A DNA stretch of 64,000 nt from Pseudoalteromonas sp. Scap06 (lineage in GTDB: Bacteria; Pseudomonadota; Gammaproteobacteria; Enterobacterales; Alteromonadaceae). The stretch lies in contig NZ_CP041330.1 in NCBI RefSeq assembly GCF_013394165.1, forward strand, positions 1,914,501 through 1,978,500, written 5' to 3'. Shown here in pieces: positions 7,352 through 16,677 of this stretch (position 1 is its first letter; every line of letters begins with the position of its first letter). The position numbers were made by a program, and so were the translations under genes. A model generated the notes under the pieces. That model was not told where the DNA came from. It did not search any database and saw nothing but the letters and a program-made list of their open reading frames with translations.

Positions 7352-8299
7352 GTGCCTGATATTGTAGTAATGTTTTTTATTTTAGGATTAGCAGCGGGTA
7401 TCCTTCGCTCTGATTTAGCTATCCCCAAAGCGACGTATGACACTCTCAGCTTACTACTCATGCTTACCATAGGTCTAAAAGGTGGCATGGTTCTGCATGG
7501 CAATTTAAGTTGGCAATTACTCCCAGAAATGGCCTCGGTTATGTTACTTGGTGGGCTTATTCCACTCACTTTATACCCTATTTTAAAACACGTTGTTAAG
7601 CTAAGCGTAGCGAATAGCGCCAGCATTGCTGCCCACTATGGTTCGGTTAGTGCTGGTACATTTGCGGTAGCATTAGCGTATGCCGAATCGGCTAAATTAG
7701 AAGTGGGCGCAGAAGTTACCTTGTACCTAGTTATGCTTGAGTTACCAGCAATTATTGTAGGTTTACTGTTGTATCGTAAGCTCGACAAAGCACACAGCGA
7801 AAACACCAACTTATCGTTAAAAGCACTGTGGCACGAAACGCTTACCAATAAGAGTGTGATTTTGCTCGTTGGCGGTGTAATTATCGGTATGATGTATGGC
7901 ACCCAACAGGGTAGCCAAGTTACGAGTTTACTTACCAGTAGCTTTAAAGTAGTGCTGGCGCTATTTTTACTCGAAATGGGCTTGGTTGCTGCACAAACGC
8001 TTCGCCCTTTTCCTTGGCAGCAATGGAAACTGGCTTCCTTCGCCATTATTACGCCGTTATTTTTAGGCACCATTGGCGTTATGGTTGGCACCTTGCTAAA
8101 TTTAGAATTAGGTTCAGTGGTTATTCTGGGGAGCTTAGTGGCGAGTGCTTCTTACATTGCCGCACCTGCTGCTATAAAAGCCGCTATTCCCAAAGCGGAC
8201 ATTGGTCTTGCCATGCTTAGCTCGTTAGGTGTCACCTTTCCATTTAATGTTATTGTTGGGATTGGTTTGTATCATCAACTTGCCGTTGCCATAAGTTAA
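7352..8299 (+). CDS. SbtA-type sodium-dependent bicarbonate permease family protein
   Basis: 315 residues, GTG start at 7352 fixed by AGGAG at a 6-base spacing. About ten hydrophobic segments are visible. The segments GLKGGMVLHGN (near residue 42), AAHYGSVSAGTFAVALAYAE (residues 92-111) and a second-half repeat ending SYIAAPAAIKAAIP match the Sbt_1 (DUF897) family, whose cyanobacterial member SbtA imports bicarbonate with sodium. In marine heterotrophs members of this family may supply bicarbonate for carboxylases; actual substrate here is inferred. No SbtB-like PII partner is adjacent. A hairpin terminator follows. Confidence 0.85.
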   Translation: MPDIVVMFFILGLAAGILRSDLAIPKATYDTLSLLLMLTIGLKGGMVLHGNLSWQLLPEMASVMLLGGLIPLTLYPILKHVVKLSVANSASIAAHYGSVSAGTFAVALAYAESAKLEVGAEVTLYLVMLELPAIIVGLLLYRKLDKAHSENTNLSLKALWHETLTNKSVILLVGGVIIGMMYGTQQGSQVTSLLTSSFKVVLALFLLEMGLVAAQTLRPFPWQQWKLASFAIITPLFLGTIGVMVGTLLNLELGSVVILGSLVASASYIAAPAAIKAAIPKADIGLAMLSSLGVTFPFNVIVGIGLYHQLAVAIS

Positions 8300-8315
8300 A
8301 TATAACGTATTAAAA

Positions 8316-8336
8316 AAGCCCAAAGTGGGCTTCTTT
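8316..8336 (+). terminator. Terminator after the Sbt permease gene
   Basis: Stem AAGCCCA / TGGGCTT around a 3-base loop, followed by CTTT. The A-rich left flank could make it work in both directions, but the helicase gene on the other strand ends 54 bases away. Confidence 0.7.
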
Positions 8337-8389
8337 AATACGTATGAACCACATAATTGGGCACTCTGACGCTTACTTGAGCAACAGTA

Positions 8390-10525
8390 TCAAGCAGTTT
8401 TTGTAACACCTTTAAAGACCGCTTTATTTTTTAACTCAAATACTTCGATTTTATGCTCGTTTATAAGTTCATCAACAAAGCAGCTGGGGTTGTTATCATC
8501 AGTTATTATGTAGACCTTATGTTTAGCGCGAGTAAGCGCTACATAAAATAAGCGACGCTCTTCACTATGTGCGAAATTATCTTTTGCGGGTAATAATACC
8601 TCTAAAATTTGAGGCATTGGCTTAGTGCTCGGGAATCCAAACGCTCCGCCATTCATTGCTAATATAATGACATAATCGGCTTCTTTGCCTTTTGAGCCAT
8701 GAAACGTATCACACTCAATATGCAATGCTGAAAACTCTTGCTGTAAAGCACTTATATCGGCTTGTGAAGGTAACTGAAATCGAAACCGTGCAAGTAAATA
8801 CACAGTAACAGGCTTGCCTGAATGACCCTTAATCCCCTGTAGTAAATACTTAATTGCGCCATTATTTAGCTCCGCTATTTTGGTGTTTTTAGCTGAGCCA
8901 CTTTTCAATGTTTTTAGCACGCTAACGGCGGGCTTAGTTACCTTTGCAACTGAGTGAATGTCTTTAGCTAACTGCGCTGGGTTTTTCATAATAAAACCTG
9001 CGGCAACCTCGCCAATTTTATTATTAAAGCGAAAGGTCCTATCTAATAGAGTTTGTGTTGTAAAACCAAAATGTGCGGCAAACTCGGTAGTAAGTCGCAT
9101 ATCTGCACCACTAAAACGGTAAATAGCTTGCCAATCGTCCCCTACTGCAAACAGTGAACTATTAGACTTACTATCGCGCAGTGCTTTTACAAGTGTAGCT
9201 CGCAGCGGTGATATATCTTGAAATTCATCTACCATGATATAACGCCAAGGCGATGTAAACTTTTTAGTGTTTACATAATCGAGGGCTTTAATAATCATAT
9301 CGTCGAAGTCTATTTCGCCCTGCGTGCGTAAATAATGGTTATAGTTGGCTAACAACGGCTTTAATAATTTCCAGGCTTGCTGTATCTGTTTTGAATCGCT
9401 CTCAAGTGTTATATTTGCGGTTTTATACACGCTGATTAATTGGCTAAACACAGTCGCTAATTTAGTTAAATGACCGCTAGTTTTTATTTCTTTTAAAAGC
9501 GCAATATGATTAGGCTTTGCAGCACTAAATTTAAATTCGCCTTTAACGTCATTAAGAGTGTTATTTATATAATTTACCAGTGCTTTAGCATATTGTGGTT
9601 TAGCATTGGCAAGCGATTCAAAACATCCTTCAACCCATTTTATTTTAGCTTTTTCGTTTTCAGCAAGTTTAGATATTTTAGGTCGCTTGCCCTCAACCTC
9701 GCTAATAATAGTCAAGCCGACGCTGTGAAACGTGGCCGCTTTAATGGACTCAGTGCCCAGCTTTTGTTTAATTCGTTCATCCATTTCGCAAGCAGCTTGC
9801 TTACCATAGGCGAGTAATAAAATATCGTTGTAATTAGCTTGTTCACTGTTAACCAAGTAGCCCGCTCTGGCCACCAACACACTGGTTTTTCCTGTTCCTG
9901 CCCCTGCTAGCACTAAGTTATTGTCGTCATCTATTATACAAGCTCGGCGTTGTTGCTCTGTGAGTGGATTTGCTTCAACACAATTAAAAAAATCGTTATA
10001 GCGCTCTAATTGAGACTGGGTATATTTATGCTGAAAAAAACGAGTGAGTGCATCACTCCACTGGCTGTATTGTTCAAGCAATTTTATTTGTGTGCTTACT
10101 GGTGTTAAAACATCGCTGCTTTTTATCCAAGGTAGCCAACGTTTACATTGCTCATCTACCTGTTTTTTTATATCAGTCACATATGATTGGCGCAAAAACT
10201 GAGTGTGAGCAAAGTGGTTTATTTTACTTAACATCTCGTTGAGCACTGCAATATTGCTTTTAACCCATAGCATATCGGTATGCGCTTTAAATGCCCTATT
10301 GCTGCCATAGGCTCTCATCCAAATACGATAATGCTTAGAGTCTGTATTAAAGCGCAGTGTTTGCCCAAGCACACCATACTCATAGCTAATGGGCGACGTT
10401 AAATCACACCAACTCAATGAGGTTATTTGTGTTTTATTGCTGATCACTAAACCTTGTTGGTTTATATCGACAAAGCGATGCGGGGTAAAGATACGGCCAA
10501 ATATACTAGGCTGAATTGAATTCAT
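8390..10525 (-). CDS. helD: UvrD/Rep superfamily DNA helicase, helicase IV (HelD)-like
   Basis: 711 residues from ATG 10523-10525; a TTG further upstream would add 11 residues. The Walker A motif AGAGTGKTS lies near residue 210 after a roughly 190-residue N-terminal extension, the layout of E. coli helicase IV (684 residues). Further superfamily 1 motifs: VDEFQDISP (Walker B), GDDWQAIYRFSGA, TFHGSKGKEADYVI, and the C-terminal FYVALTRAKHKVYI. Helicase IV unwinds DNA 3' to 5' and has a minor role in recombination and repair. The gene stands alone. The symbol is assigned by domain layout, so I hold it with moderate certainty. Confidence 0.8.
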   Translation of the reverse strand: MNSIQPSIFGRIFTPHRFVDINQQGLVISNKTQITSLSWCDLTSPISYEYGVLGQTLRFNTDSKHYRIWMRAYGSNRAFKAHTDMLWVKSNIAVLNEMLSKINHFAHTQFLRQSYVTDIKKQVDEQCKRWLPWIKSSDVLTPVSTQIKLLEQYSQWSDALTRFFQHKYTQSQLERYNDFFNCVEANPLTEQQRRACIIDDDNNLVLAGAGTGKTSVLVARAGYLVNSEQANYNDILLLAYGKQAACEMDERIKQKLGTESIKAATFHSVGLTIISEVEGKRPKISKLAENEKAKIKWVEGCFESLANAKPQYAKALVNYINNTLNDVKGEFKFSAAKPNHIALLKEIKTSGHLTKLATVFSQLISVYKTANITLESDSKQIQQAWKLLKPLLANYNHYLRTQGEIDFDDMIIKALDYVNTKKFTSPWRYIMVDEFQDISPLRATLVKALRDSKSNSSLFAVGDDWQAIYRFSGADMRLTTEFAAHFGFTTQTLLDRTFRFNNKIGEVAAGFIMKNPAQLAKDIHSVAKVTKPAVSVLKTLKSGSAKNTKIAELNNGAIKYLLQGIKGHSGKPVTVYLLARFRFQLPSQADISALQQEFSALHIECDTFHGSKGKEADYVIILAMNGGAFGFPSTKPMPQILEVLLPAKDNFAHSEERRLFYVALTRAKHKVYIITDDNNPSCFVDELINEHKIEVFELKNKAVFKGVTKTA

Positions 10526-10740
10526 TAACAGCAGAATTCCTTTATAAAAATGAACCAATTAGCCGTATTTTAAGCGAATATGCCGTACAAGGATAATAAA
10601 ACCAATAAAAAATAACAGTAATGTTATACGGACTTGCAGCGTATAAAAAACACCCAATTAATTTACCCAACTGCTTGGCATAAGTCCCACTATATGACTA
10701 ACATTTACTCTAGATACAGTAAGATAACAAGGATTGAAAC

Positions 10741-12783
10741 ATGCGAATAAATTCAATTAGAACTAAAGTCATTTTACCAATCGCTTTTTTAGCACTGATC
10801 CTTGCAGGCTTGCTAGTTGCCATAGCTTCGATTACTTACATACAAGACAACGCTATGAAAAGGCAAACAGAAACCTTTTTTGAAGCTGTTACTGTTATTC
10901 TCAATGCCGACAGAGACATATATCAAGCACGTATTGCACTCGAAAATTTACTCAGCGCAACTGGCGATAGTGAGACGAATAAAACAGAGTTTTTAGAAAA
11001 CGCAGAGCAAGTAAAGGATCGCTTTAACAAATACTTAATCTATTTAAAAGATGAAGAAGCGTTACTCGCAAAGCATGATTCATTTTCCAGCTTTATGCCT
11101 TTGTATAATGAATGGGTCAATCATAGTAAAACACTCATTAATACCAATCACTCGCAAGGTAAAATGCAAAGTGATTTAAATAAATCTGAACCTGAATTTA
11201 TAAAAATACGCGAAATGATGGATCAGGCAGGCGAAGAGCTTCGCGCTTATACTAATGAACAACAGCAAGATAAAGTGGGGGCTGAGCGTTTAGGGCGTTA
11301 TGTAGAAGCCATTTCAGAGGTACTAAATGCCGATAGAGATATATACCAAGCCCGGCTTGCAAAACAAAAAATAGTAAACCAGCATGGTGATTTAGAACAA
11401 AATCAAAAATTATTTGAAGAAAACGCAGCCCAAGTTATACGTCGCTTTAATAGTTATCGTAGCTATTTAATTGACGAGCCTCAGCTAACACAAAAATATG
11501 CCAACTTCGATCAGCTTTATCAGCAATGGTATGAGCAAAGTAAAACCTTGATTTACTCAACTCCTGCAAAGCAAGTCGCTTTAATTGATAATAATTTAGC
11601 AAAAGCTGATAAAAGCTTTAACGAATTAAGAAATATACTTGATGTTGCGGGCGAAGAGGCACGCACACATGCCAGAGCGGTAAAACAAGACGTACAACAT
11701 AGCATTCAACTTTTTGAAAAAATTGTTTTTATTGTGATTATTATTGCCTTTATTGTCGCTTTAGGTGTGGGCTATTACATTCCGAAAAAGCTAACCGATA
11801 ATATCAATAATATTACCCTTCGTATTAAAGAAATAGCCGCTGGCGATGGCGATTTAACCCAGCGTATTAACACTACATCACACGACGAATTAGCTGATTT
11901 AAGCAATGAATTTGATAACTTCTTGAGCCATTTACAAACAATAATAAAAAATATTCAGCAGCAATCAAGCCAACTTGGTGCAGTAACGGGTGATTTAAAT
12001 GATGTATCTGATACCGCGATGGAAGTAACCCAAAAACTTGCTAATGCCTCTGAGTCAATAGTTAGTGCGGGCCATGAGATGGACATGGCCAATCAACAAA
12101 TGGCAGATCTTGCAAAAAATACTGCGCAGGAAGCCGATATATCTAGCGAGCAGGTTAAGCAAGGTGTTCAAGCTATTGATGTGTCAGGCAAAGCGATTGA
12201 AGATTTAGCTAACGATATTGAGTCAGCATTAGCGAATTCGGTTGAACTAGAAAGTAGCTCTACAGATATAACCTCTGTTCTTGAAGTGATACGTAATATT
12301 GCAGAGCAAACAAACTTATTAGCTTTAAATGCAGCGATTGAAGCCGCTAGAGCCGGCGAGCAAGGCCGTGGATTTGCTGTAGTAGCTGATGAGGTAAGAA
12401 CGCTTGCCACACGAACTCAACAAAGCACAGACGAAATTGATACCATGATCCAACGCTTAAATGACAACGTTAAAGCGTCGTCTGATTCGATTAAAAATAG
12501 CCAAACTAATGCCAATACCACTTTAACCAACTTTGACTCAGTAATTACCATTTTTAATAGCCTGACTCACGCATTTGAAAAAGTACAGCAAATGTCGACT
12601 GAAACCGCACAAGCTACACAAGAGCAGTCACATGTGGCTAACGAAATAAATCGAAATTTAGTGTCATTAAAAGAGCAATCTGCACAAATGAAACAAATTT
12701 CCACGCAAACCACGCAACAATCTAAAAATGTATCGGCCTTATATGAGCAAATGAAATCGCAAGTGGAAAGCTTTAAAGTATGA
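10741..12783 (+). CDS. Methyl-accepting chemotaxis protein with duplicated helical sensor module
   Basis: 680 residues. A short cytoplasmic start and a first membrane helix ([15 protein letters not shown], near residue 20) lead to a large periplasmic helical region of about 290 residues. Two similar halves are visible: [16 protein letters not shown] near residue 53 and [16 protein letters not shown] near residue 192, each followed by a conserved ENAEQV/ENAAQV ... YLxDE ... YNEW/YQQW ... SKTLI pattern. A second membrane helix (near 330-350), a HAMP domain and the signalling hairpin tip [20 protein letters not shown] (near residue 522) complete it. The sensor resembles HBM-type bimodular bundles that bind organic acids; the ligand is unknown. 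Confidence 0.9.
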   Translation: MRINSIRTKVILPIAFLALILAGLLVAIASITYIQDNAMKRQTETFFEAVTVILNADRDIYQARIALENLLSATGDSETNKTEFLENAEQVKDRFNKYLIYLKDEEALLAKHDSFSSFMPLYNEWVNHSKTLINTNHSQGKMQSDLNKSEPEFIKIREMMDQAGEELRAYTNEQQQDKVGAERLGRYVEAISEVLNADRDIYQARLAKQKIVNQHGDLEQNQKLFEENAAQVIRRFNSYRSYLIDEPQLTQKYANFDQLYQQWYEQSKTLIYSTPAKQVALIDNNLAKADKSFNELRNILDVAGEEARTHARAVKQDVQHSIQLFEKIVFIVIIIAFIVALGVGYYIPKKLTDNINNITLRIKEIAAGDGDLTQRINTTSHDELADLSNEFDNFLSHLQTIIKNIQQQSSQLGAVTGDLNDVSDTAMEVTQKLANASESIVSAGHEMDMANQQMADLAKNTAQEADISSEQVKQGVQAIDVSGKAIEDLANDIESALANSVELESSSTDITSVLEVIRNIAEQTNLLALNAAIEAARAGEQGRGFAVVADEVRTLATRTQQSTDEIDTMIQRLNDNVKASSDSIKNSQTNANTTLTNFDSVITIFNSLTHAFEKVQQMSTETAQATQEQSHVANEINRNLVSLKEQSAQMKQISTQTTQQSKNVSALYEQMKSQVESFKV

Positions 12784-12799
12784 GCAAGTAACAATTATA

Positions 12800-12832
12800 A
12801 AGTTAAGCGCACGTAAATTGCGCTTAACTTTT
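12800..12832. terminator. Bidirectional terminator between MCP and pirin genes
   Basis: Stem AAGTTAAGCGCA / TGCGCTTAACTT with a 7-base loop. It ends the chemoreceptor transcript on the + strand and overlaps the last codons of the pirin gene on the - strand (stop at 12824-12826), so the two genes share it. Confidence 0.75.
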
Positions 12833-13531
12833 GCTATCGATAATAATCAATTCACACTCAGTGTTTGCTGTTAAGGTGATGGTTTTAGTCTGTGTAACTT
12901 CTGCGCCGTCACCCTTATTCATGCTAACTGAGGCTGACTCATCATTAATACTAAACTCCCCTGCCGATGCCAATACGTAGGCTTGATGATCAATCGGCTG
13001 TGTTATTGACGTGCCTTTTGCCAGCTTACCACCGTAAATACGCGCCTGCTGATTAATAAAAAGTGCACTATCGGCATCTTTTGGATAACCCGAAACCAGT
13101 AAGCTAAGGGTGCTTGTGGCTTGTGTAGGAAACTTCTTGCTTTCCCAGCGCGGCTCAACATTATGTTGATTACTCTGAATCCAAATTTGATAAAACGTTA
13201 GTGGTTCATCTGTTAGGTTATATTCTGAGTGGGTAATGCCGGTGCCTGCACTCATTACCTGCACCTCACCTTGCTCGGTGATCCCCTTGTTGCCCATACT
13301 ATCTTGGTGAGTAATGGCACCACTGCGGATAAAACTAATAATTTCCATATTTCTATGCGGGTGCGCACCAAACCCCATACCTGGGGCTACCCAGTCATCA
13401 TTAACTACACGCAAAGTGCCAAACCCCATACGCGCAGGATTATAGTAATTCGCAAAACTAAAGTGGTGCTTTGACTTAAGCCAACCATGATCAGCATGTC
13501 CTAAGCTATTTTTTGGGTAATGGGTAAGCAT
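12824..13531 (-). CDS. Pirin family protein (YhhW-type)
   Basis: 235 residues. The N-terminal cupin keeps the metal-binding motifs of pirins: AHPHRNMEIIS (two histidines near residues 57-59) and GTGITHSEYN (third histidine and glutamate near residues 101-103). The length matches E. coli YhhW, which cleaves quercetin in vitro. Pirins are cytoplasmic iron proteins linked to redox sensing. It is the last gene of a likely doxX-yqjG-pirin operon (30 bases after yqjG), whose partners act on quinones, so a role in quinone or flavonoid-like electrophile metabolism is plausible. Confidence 0.9.
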   Translation of the reverse strand: MLTHYPKNSLGHADHGWLKSKHHFSFANYYNPARMGFGTLRVVNDDWVAPGMGFGAHPHRNMEIISFIRSGAITHQDSMGNKGITEQGEVQVMSAGTGITHSEYNLTDEPLTFYQIWIQSNQHNVEPRWESKKFPTQATSTLSLLVSGYPKDADSALFINQQARIYGGKLAKGTSITQPIDHQAYVLASAGEFSINDESASVSMNKGDGAEVTQTKTITLTANTECELIIIDSKS

Positions 13532-13561
13532 ATTTTTTCCTATACGTTATCTCTGCGTCAT

Positions 13562-14512
13562 TTAGTATTGACGGTCTCGATCATGGGCTGCGTCAAAGGT
13601 GTGTTTAGCACCTAAAGGCACAATTTGCGTTGGGTTAATGGTTACGTGACTTACGTAGTAATGCACCTTTGTGTATTCTAAATCGACCGTTTCCTTTATC
13701 CCAGGTACTTGGTAAAGCTCATTAATGTAGTTACTAAGATGATGAAACTCAGTTAACTTTTCTCGATTACACTTAAAGTGCCCGTGATACACAGCATCAA
13801 AGCGGATAAGTGTGGTAAATAATCGCCAATCGGCTTCAGTGAGTGTATCGCCCACTAAGTAACGCTGTTTTGCTAATCGAGCTTCTAACCAATCTAAGCT
13901 ATCAAACAAGGCTGTGTAAGCTTCGTTGTAAGCTTCTTGAGTTGTAGCAAAACCGGCTTTATACACCCCATTATTAATGGTGTTATAGACACGGTTATTC
14001 ACTGTTTCTATTTCTTCACGTAGCGCATCTGGATAATAATCGTCGTTGTTACCAGTAAGCTCATTAAACGCACTATTAAACATGCGAATTATTTCTATTG
14101 ATTCGTTGTTTACAATAGTCTGCGTTTTTTTATCCCATAAAATAGGTACGGTAACACGCCCTTCATAGCTAGGGTCGGCTTTTAAATACAATTGATAAGC
14201 GTAATCTAAGTTATAAAGTGGATCGCCCTGCTCGCCAAATTCCCAACCGTTTTCCATCATGGGTGCTTCAACAATACTCATAGAAATAATGTCTTCGAGC
14301 TGCTTTAATTTACGAAATATAATGGTGCGGTGCGCCCAAGGGCAAGCCAAGGATACATATAAATGATAGCGACCTGCTTCTGGTTTAAATTTACTGTTTT
14401 GCGCTGATGAAATCGTATCTCTAAACCGGCTATCTTGGCGTACAAATTTACCGTCGCTTTTTTCGGTGTCGTACCATTTATCGACCCATTCACCGTTAAC
14501 AAGTAACCCCAT
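13562..14512 (-). CDS. yqjG: Glutathionyl-hydroquinone reductase (YqjG, Xi-class GST)
   Basis: 316 residues, ATG 14510-14512 with AGGAG upstream. The motif SLACPWAHRT (catalytic cysteine near residue 56) and the preceding RYHLYV are diagnostic of S-glutathionyl-hydroquinone reductases; the C-terminal all-helical GST domain follows. The enzyme removes glutathione from glutathionyl-hydroquinones with a second glutathione, recycling quinones that have reacted with GSH. Second gene of the doxX-yqjG-pirin unit, divergent from a LysR regulator. In E. coli, yqjG likewise follows a DoxX gene (yqjF), supporting the annotation. Confidence 0.92.
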   Translation of the reverse strand: MGLLVNGEWVDKWYDTEKSDGKFVRQDSRFRDTISSAQNSKFKPEAGRYHLYVSLACPWAHRTIIFRKLKQLEDIISMSIVEAPMMENGWEFGEQGDPLYNLDYAYQLYLKADPSYEGRVTVPILWDKKTQTIVNNESIEIIRMFNSAFNELTGNNDDYYPDALREEIETVNNRVYNTINNGVYKAGFATTQEAYNEAYTALFDSLDWLEARLAKQRYLVGDTLTEADWRLFTTLIRFDAVYHGHFKCNREKLTEFHHLSNYINELYQVPGIKETVDLEYTKVHYYVSHVTINPTQIVPLGAKHTFDAAHDRDRQY

Positions 14513-14593
14513 GTCCGTCTCCTTAGTTTATAGAATGTGCCTACCTTACGCAGGTTGGCAGCTTAAAGTTTAATCACTTATGTGATCCGCTTA

Positions 14594-15043
14594 TTAATTT
14601 AATTTGTTATGAATTTTTCCATCAACAGATAGCTTTCCAGCTCCTTGGATCAGTAAAGCTAAGGTAATAGCTAACAGCGATAACGCAAATTCATAACCGT
14701 TGTTGCTCATAAATAAACCGTTATCTATGTGCGTGGTAAAAATAGCAACCACCATAGTGATAGCCAGTACAAAACTCGCAGGACGCACCAGCAAACCAAC
14801 GATGAGTAGTAACCCACCAAAAAATTCGGCGCCACCGGCCATTAATGCCATTAAATAGCCCGGTGCTAAGCCAATCGACTCCATCCATTGCCCTGTGCCT
14901 TCCAAGCCATAGCCGCCAAACCACGCAAACAGTTTTTGTGCACCATGAGCACTAAACACTAATCCCGCAATAAGCCTTAATGGTAATGTTGCAAAAGACT
15001 GTTCAGTTTTTGTGATGGCGGCTGTAATATTTTTAATCGTCAT
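14594..15043 (-). CDS. DoxX family membrane protein (YqjF-like)
   Basis: 149 residues with four hydrophobic segments typical of DoxX: LPLRLIAGLVFSAHGAQKLF, YLMALMAGGAEFFGGLLLIV, PASFVLAITMVVAIFTTHI and FALSLLAITLALLIQGAGK. The motif HGAQKLFAWFGG is a family signature. DoxX proteins are inner-membrane proteins often found with redox or quinone-stress genes. It is the promoter-proximal gene of the operon with yqjG (81-base gap) and pirin. A 19-bp palindrome lies about 90-105 bases upstream and probably binds the divergent LysR protein. Confidence 0.88.
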   Translation of the reverse strand: MTIKNITAAITKTEQSFATLPLRLIAGLVFSAHGAQKLFAWFGGYGLEGTGQWMESIGLAPGYLMALMAGGAEFFGGLLLIVGLLVRPASFVLAITMVVAIFTTHIDNGLFMSNNGYEFALSLLAITLALLIQGAGKLSVDGKIHNKLN

Positions 15044-15129
15044 AGTTTTAACCTGTATTGTTCCAATTGAGTATGCAGCTATTGTATAAGTTGAATTAAA
15101 ATTAAATAACTCCTATTATTTGCTCTATA

Positions 15130-15148
15130 TGTTCAAATATTTTGAACA
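15130..15148. promoter_or_regulatory. LysR-type operator (19-bp perfect inverted repeat)
   Basis: TGTTCAAA-TAT-TTTGAACA is a perfect palindrome with a 3-base centre and contains the T-N11-A pattern of LysR binding sites. It lies 20 bases before the LysR ATG and about 90 before the doxX ATG, the usual place for a site that both autoregulates and activates the divergent operon. Confidence 0.65.
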
Positions 15149-15167
15149 GTTGATATTTGGTATGATA

Positions 15168-16061
15168 ATGAATACACCTCCTATAAGCATAGAAGCTTTA
15201 TTGGTATTAGACGCCATTGAGCATCGTGGCAGTTACGCAGCCGCTGCAGAGCAACTTAATAAAGTACCCTCAGCCTTGTCGTATATTGTTAATAAACTTG
15301 AAGAGCAATTAAATGTAACCTTGTTTCAACGTCAAGGTCGGAGAGCGGTTTTGACCCCCGCAGGTAAACATTTACTAAGCGAGGGGCGTAAGGTACTCAA
15401 TGCTATAAATAATTTATCTGAGCAAACACAAACCATAGCTAATGGCTGGGAGCCACGGATACGTATTGCCTATGACTCTATTTTTGACATAAGTGACGTA
15501 TTCAAAAATCTACAGCTATTTTTAAATGAGCATAAAAATATCGAGATAGACATTAAAGAGGAAGTACTTAATGGCACTTGGGAGGCTTTAATTGAGGATG
15601 ACGTTGACTTAGTGATTGGCGCACCGGCCCCTGTACCTAATCAAAAGGGGATCAGAGCGGTAAAAATAGCTGATATTCAAAATGTTCTGGTGGTTCACCC
15701 TAGCCACCCGTTAGCGCTACTAAAAACCCCCATTGAGCCCAGCGAACTCGGTCAATACACCACGGTTATAGTGCATGACTCAGCAAAGCAAGGTATTCCG
15801 TGGTCAGCTAACTTAATCGAAGGTAATCAACGTTTTTATGTAAATTCTGTAAGCCAAAAAATGACCGCTATTTTATCCGCTATTGGCATTGGTTATTTAC
15901 CTGAGAACCTTATTGCTGAGTATGTTAAAGCTAACAAACTGCATGTTGTGGAGCTTACCGAACCACGTCCACCTCAAGACTTATACCTTGCATGGAAAAT
16001 AACTAACAAAGGTAAAGGGCTAAAACAGTTGACCCAAATTATGCTAAATAATCCTAACTAG
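15168..16061 (+). CDS. LysR-family regulator of the doxX-yqjG-pirin operon
   Basis: 297 residues from ATG 15168 (MNTPPISIEALLVLD). Upstream starts at 15120 or 15162 are possible, but the region 15130-15148 is an operator palindrome, which favours the later starts. The helix-turn-helix is SYAAAAEQLNKVPSALSYIV (near residues 21-40), with the typical LysR recognition segment; the effector domain follows. Close relatives in Pseudomonas and Alteromonadales sit beside DoxX, YqjG and pirin genes and respond to oxidants or electrophiles. Inducer unknown. Confidence 0.88.
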   Translation: MNTPPISIEALLVLDAIEHRGSYAAAAEQLNKVPSALSYIVNKLEEQLNVTLFQRQGRRAVLTPAGKHLLSEGRKVLNAINNLSEQTQTIANGWEPRIRIAYDSIFDISDVFKNLQLFLNEHKNIEIDIKEEVLNGTWEALIEDDVDLVIGAPAPVPNQKGIRAVKIADIQNVLVVHPSHPLALLKTPIEPSELGQYTTVIVHDSAKQGIPWSANLIEGNQRFYVNSVSQKMTAILSAIGIGYLPENLIAEYVKANKLHVVELTEPRPPQDLYLAWKITNKGKGLKQLTQIMLNNPN

Positions 16062-16080
16062 TGTTTAACCCTAAAAACGC

Positions 16081-16112
16081 AAAAGCCCATGCTAAAACAG
16101 CATGGGCTTTTT
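16081..16112. terminator. Bidirectional terminator between LysR and a TPR-like gene
   Basis: Perfect 13-bp stem AAAAGCCCATGCT / AGCATGGGCTTTT with a 5-base loop and T/A runs on both sides, between two convergent genes. Confidence 0.9.
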
Positions 16113-16128
16113 GAATCGGTAATAGATA

Positions 16129-16539
16129 TTACAGTGCGAGGTCTTGCTTAGCGCGCGTTAAGTTGTGCGACACTAACTCGTTACCAGACATTTGTTGTGC
16201 TTCGTAAAAGTCTGATAATGCAGCTGTTTCATTTTTAGCCATTAAACGTCCTACACCACGGTTACTTAAAGCAAATGACGTAAGCTCACGTACTTTAAAG
16301 CGAGGGCCAGTGCTTTGTTGTAATAAAGTAATTGCTTTTGAGCAGATTTCTTCAGCTTGGCTATAATTTTTTGATTTTACATTTAATGCACAATCGTTAA
16401 ATGCAACTTCGAATTCTTGAGGGGCTGTTTTAGCCTCTTCAATAACCATTAACTTATAATCACTTTGATCAGCCATTACAGCAGCTGAGCAAGTTAATAA
16501 AGAGCCAAGAGCGATGGTTTTGATAAGTGAGCGTTTCAT
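16129..16539 (-). CDS. Secreted TPR-like hypothetical protein
   Basis: 136 residues with a clear signal peptide (MKRSLIKTIALGSLLTCSAA, cleavage near VMA-DQ). The mature part contains helical repeats resembling tetratricopeptide units: CALNVKSKNYSQAEEICSKA near residue 50 and ALSNRGVGRLMAKNETAALS near residue 90. Two cysteines (near 50 and 65) could form a disulfide in the periplasm. Its function is unknown; a protein-binding role is inferred from the repeat type. Its promoter region precedes it on the minus strand, and AGGAAA lies upstream of the ATG. Confidence 0.7.
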   Translation of the reverse strand: MKRSLIKTIALGSLLTCSAAVMADQSDYKLMVIEEAKTAPQEFEVAFNDCALNVKSKNYSQAEEICSKAITLLQQSTGPRFKVRELTSFALSNRGVGRLMAKNETAALSDFYEAQQMSGNELVSHNLTRAKQDLAL

Positions 16540-16677
16540 GATTAATTTCCTATTTGGTTAGTCGTGCTTGTTGCCGACAACTAAACTTTAGAGTGTTTAC
16601 TTAATCCCGACAAACGATTAAAAACAAACCAATAAGTGAAAAAAACTAACCTATAGACTTTAAGCTGCTAAAAACGT

